From an uncultured Pseudomonadales bacterium (lineage in GTDB: Bacteria > Pseudomonadota > Gammaproteobacteria > Pseudomonadales > Azotimanducaceae), in contig OY282460.1 of NCBI GenBank assembly GCA_958296295.1, positions 1,612,001 to 1,676,000 on the forward strand: a stretch of 64,000 nucleotides of DNA, written 5' to 3'. A program made the position numbers and the translations under genes. Shown one piece after another: positions 45,664-53,241 of the stretch. The notes under the pieces are model-generated. The model made no database searches. It saw nothing but the letters and a program-made list of their open reading frames with translations, and was not told the origin of the DNA. Every line of letters starts with the position of its first letter. The first letter of the stretch is position 1.

Positions 45664-47150
45664 TGAGGCAAACGGTTTCCGCCCGCCTTGGCCAAAACTT
45701 GGCCTTTACGCCGCAGTTGCAGCAGGCGATACGGCTGATGCAACTCTCCACCTTGGAACTCAAGCAGGCTGTGATGCAAACCGTGGAAAGCAATCCGATG
45801 CTGGAACTGGAAGAGAACGACCACATCGACGACGAAGACGATCAACCGCCGATAGAAGATGATCCCGACCTCTTCGAAGACTCGGCGGAATCGCGCGCGG
45901 CCAATGGCGAAGCCGTGGACGACCCGAGCGACATGACGGACATTCCCGACGAGCTCGCCGTGGACGTGTCCTGGGAGGACATCTACGAACCAGCCGCCAG
46001 CGGTGCGGGCCCAGCGCGAACAGAGTTCGCCGACAGCGGATTCGAAGAGCGAAACGGCGCTGGCACCAGTCTGCGCGAGGACCTGCTTTGGCAGCTCAAC
46101 CTGGCGCCGTTGTCCGACCGCATGCGGCTGGCGGCGTTCGTGGTTGTGGACAGCATCGACGAAGACGGCATGCTGCTCGCCTCCATTGACGACCTGCTTG
46201 CGGCGCTCGACGCGGAGCTGGGGTTCGACGCGGCCGAAATGGAAGCCGCGGTGCAAGCCGTGCAGCGTTTCGATCCGCCCGGCGTCGGCGCCCGGGATCT
46301 GTCGGAATGTCTGCTGCTGCAATTGCAACGGCTGCCGGCCACGACACCTTGGCGCGCCGAGGCGTCAAAGCTGGTCCGCCGCTATTTGCCGCTGCTCGCC
46401 GGCCGCGACGACAGCGCGCTGTTGCGCAGGACAAGGCTCTCGCGCGCTGATCTGGACCAAGTGATGGGCCTGATCCGCTCCTTGAATCCCCGCCCCGGCG
46501 CGGCCGTCGGCGACGCCGAAGTGGACTACGTCGAACCGGACGTGATCGTTCGCAACGTAGACGGCCGCTGGACCGTGGAGTTGAACCACGAGCTGACTCC
46601 CAAAGTGCGCGTGCATCAACAGTACGCCCGCTACATCAAGCCGAACGACACGAGCGCCGACAACGTCTTTCTCAAAGACAATCTTCAAGACGCCAAGTGG
46701 TTCTTGAAGAACTTGGAATACCGCAACGAGACCTTGCTCAAGGTGGCGGCCAACATCGTGGAACGGCAACGCGGGTTTTTCGAACACGGCGAGGAGGGAA
46801 TGCGGCCGCTGGTTCTGGCCGATGTGGCCGCCGCCGTGGATCGGCACGAATCGACGATCTCGCGGGTGACCACGCGCAAGTACATGGCGACGCCCCGCGG
46901 CGTCTTCGAGCTGAAATACTTCTTCTCAAGCCACGTCGGCACCACCGCCGGCGGCGAGGTCTCCAGCACCGCCATTCGCGCCCTCATCAAGAAGCTGACG
47001 GCCGAAGAAGACCCGCGCAAGCCGCTCTCGGATATTGCGATAGTCGCACTGCTCAAGGAACGCGGCATTCGGGTGGCGCGAAGAACAGTGGCCAAATACC
47101 GGGACGCGCTGGCCATTCCCTCGTCCAACCAGCGCAAGCGGGTCATCTAA
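45663..47150 (+). CDS. rpoN: RNA polymerase sigma-54 factor
   Basis: Sigma-54, directing enhancer-dependent transcription (nitrogen, motility and similar). It has 495 residues: region I (RLGQNLAFTPQLQQAIRLMQ), an acidic region II (ENDHIDDEDDQPPIEDDPDL), the core-binding region, the HTH segment (DVAAAVDRHESTISRVTTRK) and the RpoN box (VARRTVAKYRDALAIPSSNQ). It starts at the ATG that overlaps the lptB stop. hpf and ptsN, its usual downstream neighbours, are instead at 38770-39581 on the other strand. Confidence 0.97.
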   Translation: MRQTVSARLGQNLAFTPQLQQAIRLMQLSTLELKQAVMQTVESNPMLELEENDHIDDEDDQPPIEDDPDLFEDSAESRAANGEAVDDPSDMTDIPDELAVDVSWEDIYEPAASGAGPARTEFADSGFEERNGAGTSLREDLLWQLNLAPLSDRMRLAAFVVVDSIDEDGMLLASIDDLLAALDAELGFDAAEMEAAVQAVQRFDPPGVGARDLSECLLLQLQRLPATTPWRAEASKLVRRYLPLLAGRDDSALLRRTRLSRADLDQVMGLIRSLNPRPGAAVGDAEVDYVEPDVIVRNVDGRWTVELNHELTPKVRVHQQYARYIKPNDTSADNVFLKDNLQDAKWFLKNLEYRNETLLKVAANIVERQRGFFEHGEEGMRPLVLADVAAAVDRHESTISRVTTRKYMATPRGVFELKYFFSSHVGTTAGGEVSSTAIRALIKKLTAEEDPRKPLSDIAIVALLKERGIRVARRTVAKYRDALAIPSSNQRKRVI

Positions 47151-47166
47151 CCGGGCTAGCGCGCCC

Positions 47167-47595
47167 CTAATGGGCGCGGCGAAAGAGCGGCAACACCACG
47201 CCCTCGGCAACCGCGACGAACACGACCTCGACCGCCATGCCGATGACGATCTCCTCCGGCGGCACGTCCACCAAGTTGGAGTAGAGGCGCGGGCCCTCGG
47301 CCAGCTCCACCTCCACCGTGGCGAGCGGCGTGTGTCCCGCGAAGGCCGGATGCACCGCCTGGCGCGTCACCACATGGGAATACACGGTGCCGGCGCCGCG
47401 CATGGCCACCCAATCGAACCGGACGGCGCGGCATGTTCCGCACATGGCGCGGGGCGGGTGGACGAGCGCCTCGCAGGAAGCGCAGCGTTGCACCACCAGC
47501 CGGTGTTCGCGCAACGCGTCGAAGAACGGCTGCGCCTCCTCCGTCGGCTGCGGCAGCGGCAAGCCGTCGGGCCGCTTGAAACGCCAGCCGCTCAC
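47167..47595 (-). CDS. DUF35/OB-fold acyl-CoA-associated protein
   Basis: A 142-residue protein with a rubredoxin-like zinc finger (CASCEALVHPPRAMCGTC, four Cys) followed by an OB fold (GAGTVYSHVVTRQAVHPAF, TVEVELAEGPRLYSNLVDVP, GMAVEVVFVAVAEGVVLPLF). The GTG start overlaps the stop of the thiolase-like gene by 4 bp (GTGA). DUF35 proteins act as obligate partners of thiolase-like enzymes; with this neighbour the best-known parallel is the ChsH2 DUF35 domain with the aldolase Ltp2 in steroid side-chain removal. The substrate here is unknown. Confidence 0.88.
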   Translation of the reverse strand: MSGWRFKRPDGLPLPQPTEEAQPFFDALREHRLVVQRCASCEALVHPPRAMCGTCRAVRFDWVAMRGAGTVYSHVVTRQAVHPAFAGHTPLATVEVELAEGPRLYSNLVDVPPEEIVIGMAVEVVFVAVAEGVVLPLFRRAH

Positions 47596-48722
47596 GTCTC
47601 GAAACGCTCGAATATCACCGCGCCGGCGCCAATGCCCGTGTCGCAGAAGGAGAACGTGGCGTTTGGCACCTGCGCGGTGGACTCGCCGCGCACTTGGCGC
47701 ACGGCTTCGATCAAGTGATTCATGCCTTGCAGGTACGCCTCCGAAAGGTGCCCGCCGGAGGTGTTCACTGGCACGCCGTCGCCGGCCCATTCTGTGCCGC
47801 CTTCCTCGGCGAGCCGCCCGGCGTCTTTGACGAAACCGTAGTCCTCCAGCGCGAACAGCACGAAAGGGCAGAAGTGATCGTAGATCTGCACCACGTCGAT
47901 GTCCGCGCGGCTCAAGCCCGCCATGTCGAACAAGCGCTCCGCGCCGCGCTTCGCCGGCGCCCCGACGCCGGGGCCGGACTGCGCGGCGGCGCGGACAAGC
48001 GCCAACGGGCGACCGGCCGCCGTGGCTTGGGCGCGGTCCGCCGAGGCCAGCACCAGGGCGCCGCCGCCATCGGTTTCCAAGCAGCAATCGAATAGCCGAA
48101 ACGGCTCGATGACGAAGCGCGACGCCTGATGCTCCTCGAGGGTCAGCGTGCGATCGTGGAACGTCGCGCGCGGATTGCGGTTGGCGTGACGCCGCTGCGC
48201 CACCGCCTGCGCGCCGAATTGCCGGCTGGTGATGCCGGTCTCGAACATTCGCCGCCGCGCCGCCATCGCGAGGCCGTGCTGCGGCGTGAGCAGCCCGTAG
48301 GGTTCGCTGAACGCGCCCGCGCCGCGCCCGCGTTGGCCGGTGACGTCGCCGCGTCCGTAGCGCCGGCCGGAACGCCCGTTCACACCGCGGTAGATGACCA
48401 CGACGTTGGCGAGCCCGGCGAAGATCGCCGCCGCCGCATGCGCCACCAGCGCGGCGCCCACATTGCCGGCCTGGTTGATCTCGCCCCACCAGGCGAGATC
48501 GGGAATGCCGAGGTTGGCGGCGACTTCGGCTTCCAAGCTGGTATCCACCCACCACTTCATCAGACCGTCGACCTCGCGCGGTTCGATGCCGGCGTCGTCC
48601 AACGCCGCGCCGATGGCTTGCAGCGCCAGCGTCAGCTCGCTGCGCCCGCTTTCCCGGGAGTAGTCCGTCTCGCCCACGCCGACGACGGCGACGGCGTTGG
48701 AAAACGCCGGCCGCGGCCTCAT
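47592..48722 (-). CDS. Thiolase-like (SCP-x/Ltp2-type) enzyme
   Basis: A 376-residue thiolase-fold protein starting MRPRPAFSNAVAVVGVGETD. The region where thiolases carry the nucleophilic Cys reads WWGEINQAGNVGAALVAHAA, with no Cys, as in Ltp2-type aldolases. Candidate catalytic tyrosines are in DVVQIYDHFCPFVLFALEDY and GGHLSEAYLQGMNHLIEAVR. It is overlapped by 4 bp on both sides, by the DUF4019 gene and the DUF35 gene. Retro-aldol cleavage of a CoA thioester is the likely chemistry, but this is inference from the missing Cys and the DUF35 partner. Confidence 0.85.
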   Translation of the reverse strand: MRPRPAFSNAVAVVGVGETDYSRESGRSELTLALQAIGAALDDAGIEPREVDGLMKWWVDTSLEAEVAANLGIPDLAWWGEINQAGNVGAALVAHAAAAIFAGLANVVVIYRGVNGRSGRRYGRGDVTGQRGRGAGAFSEPYGLLTPQHGLAMAARRRMFETGITSRQFGAQAVAQRRHANRNPRATFHDRTLTLEEHQASRFVIEPFRLFDCCLETDGGGALVLASADRAQATAAGRPLALVRAAAQSGPGVGAPAKRGAERLFDMAGLSRADIDVVQIYDHFCPFVLFALEDYGFVKDAGRLAEEGGTEWAGDGVPVNTSGGHLSEAYLQGMNHLIEAVRQVRGESTAQVPNATFSFCDTGIGAGAVIFERFET

Positions 48723-49147
48723 CCGTCGCCCCGGCGCTGCTTCACGTGGTAGCCGACCAGCAGCCAGCGTCCATCCGCCTGCTGCTGCATGGCGAGGTTC
48801 TCCAAGATCTTGCCTTTGCGCCAATTGGAGGCGTACACGACGATCACGTAACGGCCGTCGGGCGCGCCCCAAGGATCGCTGACCAGCGTGGTCTCGCGGA
48901 ACTCCCGCTTCACGAAACCGCCGAGCGGGGCGCGGGTTTCCCGCGCCCGCTCGTTCCACACGTCCGCGCTGATCTGTTCGCGGAACCACGGCGCGGCGGC
49001 ATCCCAACACCCGCGGTAGTCGCCGCCATCCATCCGTTCCAACCACGGCACGGTGGCGTCGCGCGCGGCCTGCTCGGCGGCCGGATCGGTTTCGGCACAA
49101 GCCGAGACGATCCACGCCAGCGCAAGGGCGGCAACGGCTCTGCCCAC
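48719..49147 (-). CDS. DUF4019 lipoprotein
   Basis: A 142-residue small secreted protein: a hydrophobic N-terminus with lipobox VSAC (about residue 17) and a DUF4019 domain (ATVPWLERMDGGDYRGCWDA, APLGGFVKREFRETTLVSDP, APDGRYVIVVYASNWRKGKI, DGRWLLVGYHVKQR). The start is a GTG at 49145-49147. Its stop overlaps the thiolase start by 4 bp (ATGA), so it is cotranslated with enzymes of acyl-CoA metabolism although it should sit in the periplasm. Function unknown. Confidence 0.8.
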   Translation of the reverse strand: MGRAVAALALAWIVSACAETDPAAEQAARDATVPWLERMDGGDYRGCWDAAAPWFREQISADVWNERARETRAPLGGFVKREFRETTLVSDPWGAPDGRYVIVVYASNWRKGKILENLAMQQQADGRWLLVGYHVKQRRGDG

Positions 49148-49320
49148 GTCAACGGTTGCCTACGCCGCTTCGCGGTGCCGCTTGGGGTTGCGGTGCCGGG
49201 TCATGCGTCGAAACGCGTGCATGGAAGTCTCAAGTTTAGGCTGGGCGCAGGCCGCGACGTCGACCATGTTCGTCCTTCGTCTACCCCGGCGAGCATACAC
49301 GATGGCCGCGGAAGTTCGAC

Positions 49321-49391
49321 CGGTACGACGACTTCTGGCACCGTCGGCACTTACCGCCCAAGGCCGCTTGACGCACAAAAACGTCGCACAC
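49321..49391 (+). mobile_element. Solo right-end fragment of ISKra4-type element
   Basis: The 71-bp sequence matches the last codons of the transposase at 29020-30423 (encoding RYDDFWHRRHLPPKAA then stop) and the right end, GACGCACAAAAACGTCGCAC followed by AC. A short piece between stop codon and end (GGCTCGC in the intact copy) is lost. It is the third copy of the element in the window, 19 kb from the others. Confidence 0.8.
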
Positions 49392-49491
49392 GCCACCCGT
49401 TGGCTGGGATGATTGGGCTTACGGGTGCCGGCGGCATCGGCGCTCACGTTCACGTCCCCGGAGCTCGGATGGGGCAGCGACCGCCTTGCCG

Positions 49492-49620
49492 GACGTTTGG
49501 GCCCGCGGCGACGGCAAGTGGCGGTTGCGCGTGAACTCCAACACTCAGATCGCGGTGATGAGCCTGCTGGAGAGCCCGACCGGCCACCTCACCAACGTCT
49601 CGACCGGCACCGAGGACTGA
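49492..49620 (+). pseudogene. C-terminal fragment of a repeat-domain protein
   Basis: An open frame without a start codon encodes 42 residues ending in a stop, including GDGKWRLRVNSNTQIAVMSL and LESPTGHLTN. The SLLESPTGHLTN motif resembles C-termini of beta-rich domains of large secreted proteins in environmental bacteria; that family memory is not firm. It is preserved in frame to its stop, but nothing upstream extends it, so it is a truncated remnant. Confidence 0.45.
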
Positions 49621-49700
49621 ACGGACTTAGTGATGCCGCCACCGCGTTAACACCGCTGGCGGTGAGCCGGCGTCCTTCGCTCGGGCAGACACATGTGCTG

Positions 49701-49784
49701 GCGACGCCGGCCAAGGCGATGAAACCCACGCCAACCGCTACCGCAAACGCGTAGTCGAGCAGATGCAGGGTCCAGACGCCGCCG
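49701..49784 (-). pseudogene. Fragment of a CusA-like RND gene
   Basis: Read on the minus strand, this 84-bp stretch encodes GGVWTLHLLDYAFAVAVGVG and FIALAGVA, matching the intact cusA nearby at 53591-53674 (GGVWTLHVLDYALSVAVGVG and FIALAGVA). The DNA differs at several positions, some changing residues, so it comes from a diverged paralogue rather than a fresh copy. Homology stops sharply at both ends, the right one at the start of the AAA cassette. Confidence 0.8.
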
Positions 49785-51385
49785 AGCGGTTTTGACCGCG
49801 CATGACGCGGGGGCTATGGTGCGGCCATGACGAAGCGCAAGCTGCCCATCGGCGTCCAGACGTTTCGGGAGATCCGCGAGGAAGGCTGCTACTACGTGGA
49901 CAAGACGGCCCACGCGCACAGGTTGGTGGCCGCAGGAAAGCACTACTTCCTCTCCCGCCCGCGGCGTTTTGGCAAGAGCCTGTTCGTGGACACCCTGAAG
50001 GAGCTGTTCGAGGGCAACGAACCGCTGTTCCGGAACCTCGCCGTCCACGACCGCTGGGACTGGTCGGTGCGCTATCCCGTCGTGCGGCTGGACTTCAGTG
50101 CCGGCGACTTCAGTGACCCGGACTACCTGCATGACGAAGTGATCGCGCAACTGGCCACCATCGAGCAACGCGCCGGCCTCGATCCGGGACACGCCAGGGC
50201 CTCCATCCGCTTCCGCCAGATCATGGAAGCGCTGCACGAGCGCACGGGGCGGCGCGCGGTCGTGCTGGTGGACGAGTACGACAAGCCGATCCTGGACGCC
50301 TTGGGGAAGCCGGAGGTGGCGCGCGCCAACCGCGACGCCCTGCGGGGGCTGTACTCGGCCGTCAAGTTCAGCGACGCGCACGTCAAGTTCACTTTTCTGA
50401 CCGGTGTGAGCAAGTTCTCCAAGGTGAGCCTGTTCTCCGGCCTGAACAACTTGCGGGATGTCACCTTGGACCGACGCTACTCCGCCATCTGCGGCTACAC
50501 CGACGCGGACCTGGACAGCGTGTTCGCGCCGGAGCTGCCGGGCCTGGACCGGCAGGCCATCCGCGACTGGTACAACGGCTACCACTGGCTTGGCGAGGAC
50601 AGGGTCTACAACCCCTTCGACATCCTGCTGCTCTTCGACACCCGCGAGTTCAAGGCCCACTGGTTCGAGACCGGCACGCCGCGGTTCCTCATCGACACCC
50701 TGCTGCGCCGCGGCGTCGCCTCGCCGGACTTGGCCGGCATGAGCGGCAGCGAGGCGCTGCTCTCCACATTCGACGTGGACGAGATGGCCACGGAGGCGCT
50801 GCTGTTCCAGACCGGCTACCTGACCATTCGGGACGTGGAGGCCCGCGCCGGCCGCACGCGCTACCGGCTGGGCTACCCGAACCACGAGGTGCGCCAGAGC
50901 CTGAACGAACACCTGCTGAACGCCCTGTTGCCGGAGGCCTCGCGCCGGCTGGCGGAGGGCGGCCCGCTGCGCGAACTGCTCGCGGCGAACGACTTCGAGG
51001 GTCTGGAAGCCCTGTTCCGGGCCGTTTTCGCGGGCATTCCGCACCAATGGCACACCAACCACCGCATCGCGGAGTACGAGGGCTACTACGCGAGCGTGTT
51101 CTACTCCTGCTTCGCGGCGCAGGGGTTCGACCTCATGGCGGAGGAGAGCAGCGCCCGCGGGCGGGCGGACATGGCGTTCCGGTTCAACGGCCGCGTGTAC
51201 CTGTTCGAGTTCAAGACGGTGAGGAAGGAGCCGACAGGGGCCGCGATGGCGCAGCTCAAGGCGAGGGGCTACGCCGACAAGTACCGCCATCTCGGCGAAC
51301 CCATCCATTTGATCGGAGTGGAGTTCAGCCGCGAGGCCCGCAACGTCGCCGCGTTCGCGGTGGAGCGCGCCTGACGGCACCGGGC
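49782..51385 (+). repeat. AAA/nuclease cassette, copy 1
   Basis: A 1604-bp unit shared with 51636-53239 (constant offset 1854). It includes 45 bp of leader (from CCGAGCGGTTTTGACCGCGC), the 515-codon gene and 11 bp after the stop (GGCACCGGGC at the end). The leader contains a small hairpin, GCGGT-TTTG-ACCGC. The DNA between the two units is not duplicated. Confidence 0.88.
49827..51374 (+). CDS. AAA-ATPase-like/PD-(D/E)XK nuclease-like protein, copy 1
   Basis: A 515-residue protein of the AAA-ATPase_like (PF09820-type) plus PD-(D/E)XK (PDDEXK_9-type) architecture. The N-terminus IGVQTFREIREEGCYYVDKT leads to a P-loop-like SRPRRFGKSLFVDTLKEL (43-60) and Walker-B-like AVVLVDEYDKPILDALGKPE (144-163). 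The C-terminal nuclease-like core has Asp448 in RGRADMAF, Glu461-x-Lys463 in YLFEFKTV and Gln476 in AQLKARGYADKY. Residues 80-135 differ wholly from the second copy, while flanks are nearly identical. The family's role is unknown; multiple copies per genome are common. Mobile-element or defence functions are possible but unproven. Confidence 0.85.
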   Translation: MTKRKLPIGVQTFREIREEGCYYVDKTAHAHRLVAAGKHYFLSRPRRFGKSLFVDTLKELFEGNEPLFRNLAVHDRWDWSVRYPVVRLDFSAGDFSDPDYLHDEVIAQLATIEQRAGLDPGHARASIRFRQIMEALHERTGRRAVVLVDEYDKPILDALGKPEVARANRDALRGLYSAVKFSDAHVKFTFLTGVSKFSKVSLFSGLNNLRDVTLDRRYSAICGYTDADLDSVFAPELPGLDRQAIRDWYNGYHWLGEDRVYNPFDILLLFDTREFKAHWFETGTPRFLIDTLLRRGVASPDLAGMSGSEALLSTFDVDEMATEALLFQTGYLTIRDVEARAGRTRYRLGYPNHEVRQSLNEHLLNALLPEASRRLAEGGPLRELLAANDFEGLEALFRAVFAGIPHQWHTNHRIAEYEGYYASVFYSCFAAQGFDLMAEESSARGRADMAFRFNGRVYLFEFKTVRKEPTGAAMAQLKARGYADKYRHLGEPIHLIGVEFSREARNVAAFAVERA

Positions 51386-51680
51386 AAGACGCCGTTCGTG
51401 CCCTTGCGCGCTCCGCCCAGACCCACTTCCACCGTTCGTGGCCGTGCGGGGCGCGCAGACTCCGGTGTCGAGCGGAATCGAGATGTCGGTGCGGCGGTCG
51501 ATGAGGCGGTAGAAGGCGATGGCTGCTCTCACGATCAGCGAACCTGGCAAACCCGGCCCGGATGCATTTCCAGTGCAACCTAAGCCTCCGAAGCTCGCGG
51601 CGTCTCTTGGATAGGCAAAGCCGCCGGACATCTCCCCGAGCGGTTTTGACCGCGCATGACGCGGGGGCTATGGTGCGGCC
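51375..51680. other. Spacer between the two AAA cassettes
   Basis: The 306 bp contain the 3' trailer of cassette 1, a glycosyltransferase fragment on the minus strand (51461-51541) and the leader of cassette 2. No intact gene is seen. Confidence 0.7.
51461..51541 (-). pseudogene. Fragment of a GtrB/DPM-like glycosyltransferase gene
   Basis: The minus strand encodes about 27 residues including AAIAFYRLIDRRTDISIPLD followed by TG. This matches the segment FYRLxNRxSDxxIPxDxGDFRL of family-2 polyprenyl-phosphate glycosyltransferases. The homology breaks off right after IPLDTG, where GDFRL would continue. No other part of such a gene is present, so it is a small relic. Confidence 0.55.
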
Positions 51681-53239
51681 ATGACGAAGCGCAAGCTGCC
51701 CATCGGCGTCCAGACCTTTCGGGAGATCCGCGAGGAAGGCTGCTACTACGTGGACAAGACGGCCTACGCCCACCGGTTGGTGGCCGCAGGCAAGCACTAC
51801 TTCCTCTCCCGCCCGCGGCGTTTTGGCAAGAGCCTGTTCGTGGACACCCTGAAGGAGCTGTTCGAGGGCAACGAACCGCTGTTCAGGAACCTCGCCGTCC
51901 ACGACCGCTGGGACTGGGCCGTCCGCCATCCCGTCGTGCGGCTGGACTTCAGTGGACGCAACTTCACCGAACCCGGTCATCTCGAAACGAACCTGACGAG
52001 GCAACTCGACGGCATGGAAAGGCGCGCCGGCGTCGGCGCACCCTACCCCGCCGGCCCTGAACGGCTCGCCCATTTGATCGAGACGCTGCACGAGCGCACG
52101 GGGCGGCGCGCGGTCGTGCTGGTGGACGAGTACGACAAGCCGATCCTGGACGCCTTGGGGAAGCCGGAGGTGGCGCGCGCCAACCGCGACGCCCTGCGGG
52201 GGCTGTACTCGGCCGTCAAGTTCAGCGACGCGCACGTCAAGTTCACTTTTCTGACCGGTGTGAGCAAGTTCTCCAAGGTGAGCCTGTTCTCCGGCCTGAA
52301 CAACTTGCGGGATGTCACCTTGGACCGACGCTACTCCGCCATCTGCGGCTACACCGACGCGGACCTGGACAGCGTGTTCGCGCCGGAGCTGCCGGGCCTG
52401 GACCGGCAGGCCATCCGCGACTGGTACAACGGCTACCACTGGCTTGGCGAGGACAGGGTCTACAACCCCTTCGACATCCTGCTGCTCTTCGACACCCGCG
52501 AGTTCAAGGCCCACTGGTTCGAGACCGGCACGCCGCGGTTCCTCATCGACACCCTGCTGCGCCGCGGCGTCGCCTCGCCGGACTTGGCCGGCATGAGCGG
52601 CAGCGAGGCGCTGCTCTCCACATTCGACGTGGACGAGATGGCCACGGAGGCGCTGCTGTTCCAGACCGGCTACCTGACCATTCGGGACGTGGAGGCCCGC
52701 GCCGGCCGCACGCGCTACCGGCTGGGCTATCCGAACCACGAGGTGCGCCAGAGCCTGAACGAACACCTGCTGAACGCCCTGTTGCCGGAGGCCTCGCGCC
52801 GGCTGGCGGAGGGCGGCCCGCTGCGCGAACTGCTCGCGGCGAACGACTTCGAGGGTCTGGAAGCCCTGTTCCGGGCCGTTTTCGCGGGCATTCCGCACCA
52901 ATGGCACACCAACCACCGCATCGCGGAGTACGAGGGCTACTACGCGAGCGTGTTCTACTCCTGCTTCGCGGCGCAGGGGTTCGACCTCATGGCGGAGGAG
53001 AGCAGCGCCCGCGGGCGGGCGGACATGGCGTTCCGGTTCAACGGCCGCGTGTACCTGTTCGAGTTCAAGACGGTGAGGAAGGAGCCGACAGGGGCCGCGA
53101 TGGCGCAGCTCAAGGCGAGGGGCTACGCCGACAAGTACCGCCATCTCGCCGAACCCATCCATTTGATCGGAGTGGAGTTCAGCCGCGAGGCCCGCAACGT
53201 CGCCGCGTTCGCGGTGGAGCGCGCCTGACGGCACCGGGC
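51636..53239 (+). repeat. AAA/nuclease cassette, copy 2
   Basis: The second copy of the 1604-bp unit. It ends 2 bp before the stop codon of cusA (minus strand). The body matches copy 1 almost base for base except the block at 51918-52085. Confidence 0.88.
51681..53228 (+). CDS. AAA-ATPase-like/PD-(D/E)XK nuclease-like protein, copy 2
   Basis: The same 515-residue architecture as the gene at 49827, with all P-loop-like, Walker-B-like and nuclease-like residues kept. Outside residues 80-135 only a few substitutions are seen (for example AHAHRLV to AYAHRLV, and HLGEPIHL to HLAEPIHL). Inside that block the two read quite differently: copy 1 SAGDFSDPDYLHDEVIAQLA, copy 2 SGRNFTEPGHLETNLTRQLD, at equal length. 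The gene converges with cusA with only 13 bp between stop codons. Confidence 0.85.
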   Translation: MTKRKLPIGVQTFREIREEGCYYVDKTAYAHRLVAAGKHYFLSRPRRFGKSLFVDTLKELFEGNEPLFRNLAVHDRWDWAVRHPVVRLDFSGRNFTEPGHLETNLTRQLDGMERRAGVGAPYPAGPERLAHLIETLHERTGRRAVVLVDEYDKPILDALGKPEVARANRDALRGLYSAVKFSDAHVKFTFLTGVSKFSKVSLFSGLNNLRDVTLDRRYSAICGYTDADLDSVFAPELPGLDRQAIRDWYNGYHWLGEDRVYNPFDILLLFDTREFKAHWFETGTPRFLIDTLLRRGVASPDLAGMSGSEALLSTFDVDEMATEALLFQTGYLTIRDVEARAGRTRYRLGYPNHEVRQSLNEHLLNALLPEASRRLAEGGPLRELLAANDFEGLEALFRAVFAGIPHQWHTNHRIAEYEGYYASVFYSCFAAQGFDLMAEESSARGRADMAFRFNGRVYLFEFKTVRKEPTGAAMAQLKARGYADKYRHLAEPIHLIGVEFSREARNVAAFAVERA

Positions 53240-53241
53240 GC

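Larger units (their letters stand above)
49148..49826. other. Gene-poor scrap region before the AAA cassettes
   Basis: These 679 bp hold no intact gene. They contain a solo right end of the ISKra4-type element (49321-49391), the last 42 codons of a protein fragment (49492-49620), and an 84-bp fragment of a cusA-like gene on the minus strand (49701-49784), followed by the leader of the first AAA cassette. The remaining bases show nothing I recognise. Confidence 0.75.

Noticed and set aside
49647..53234. A 1195-codon open frame on the minus strand with an internal tandem repeat, looking like a giant repeat protein.
   Set aside because: It is the antisense shadow of the two AAA/nuclease genes; the repeat simply mirrors the cassette duplication, and its composition (very His/Gln/Arg-rich) is typical of antisense frames in GC-rich DNA.
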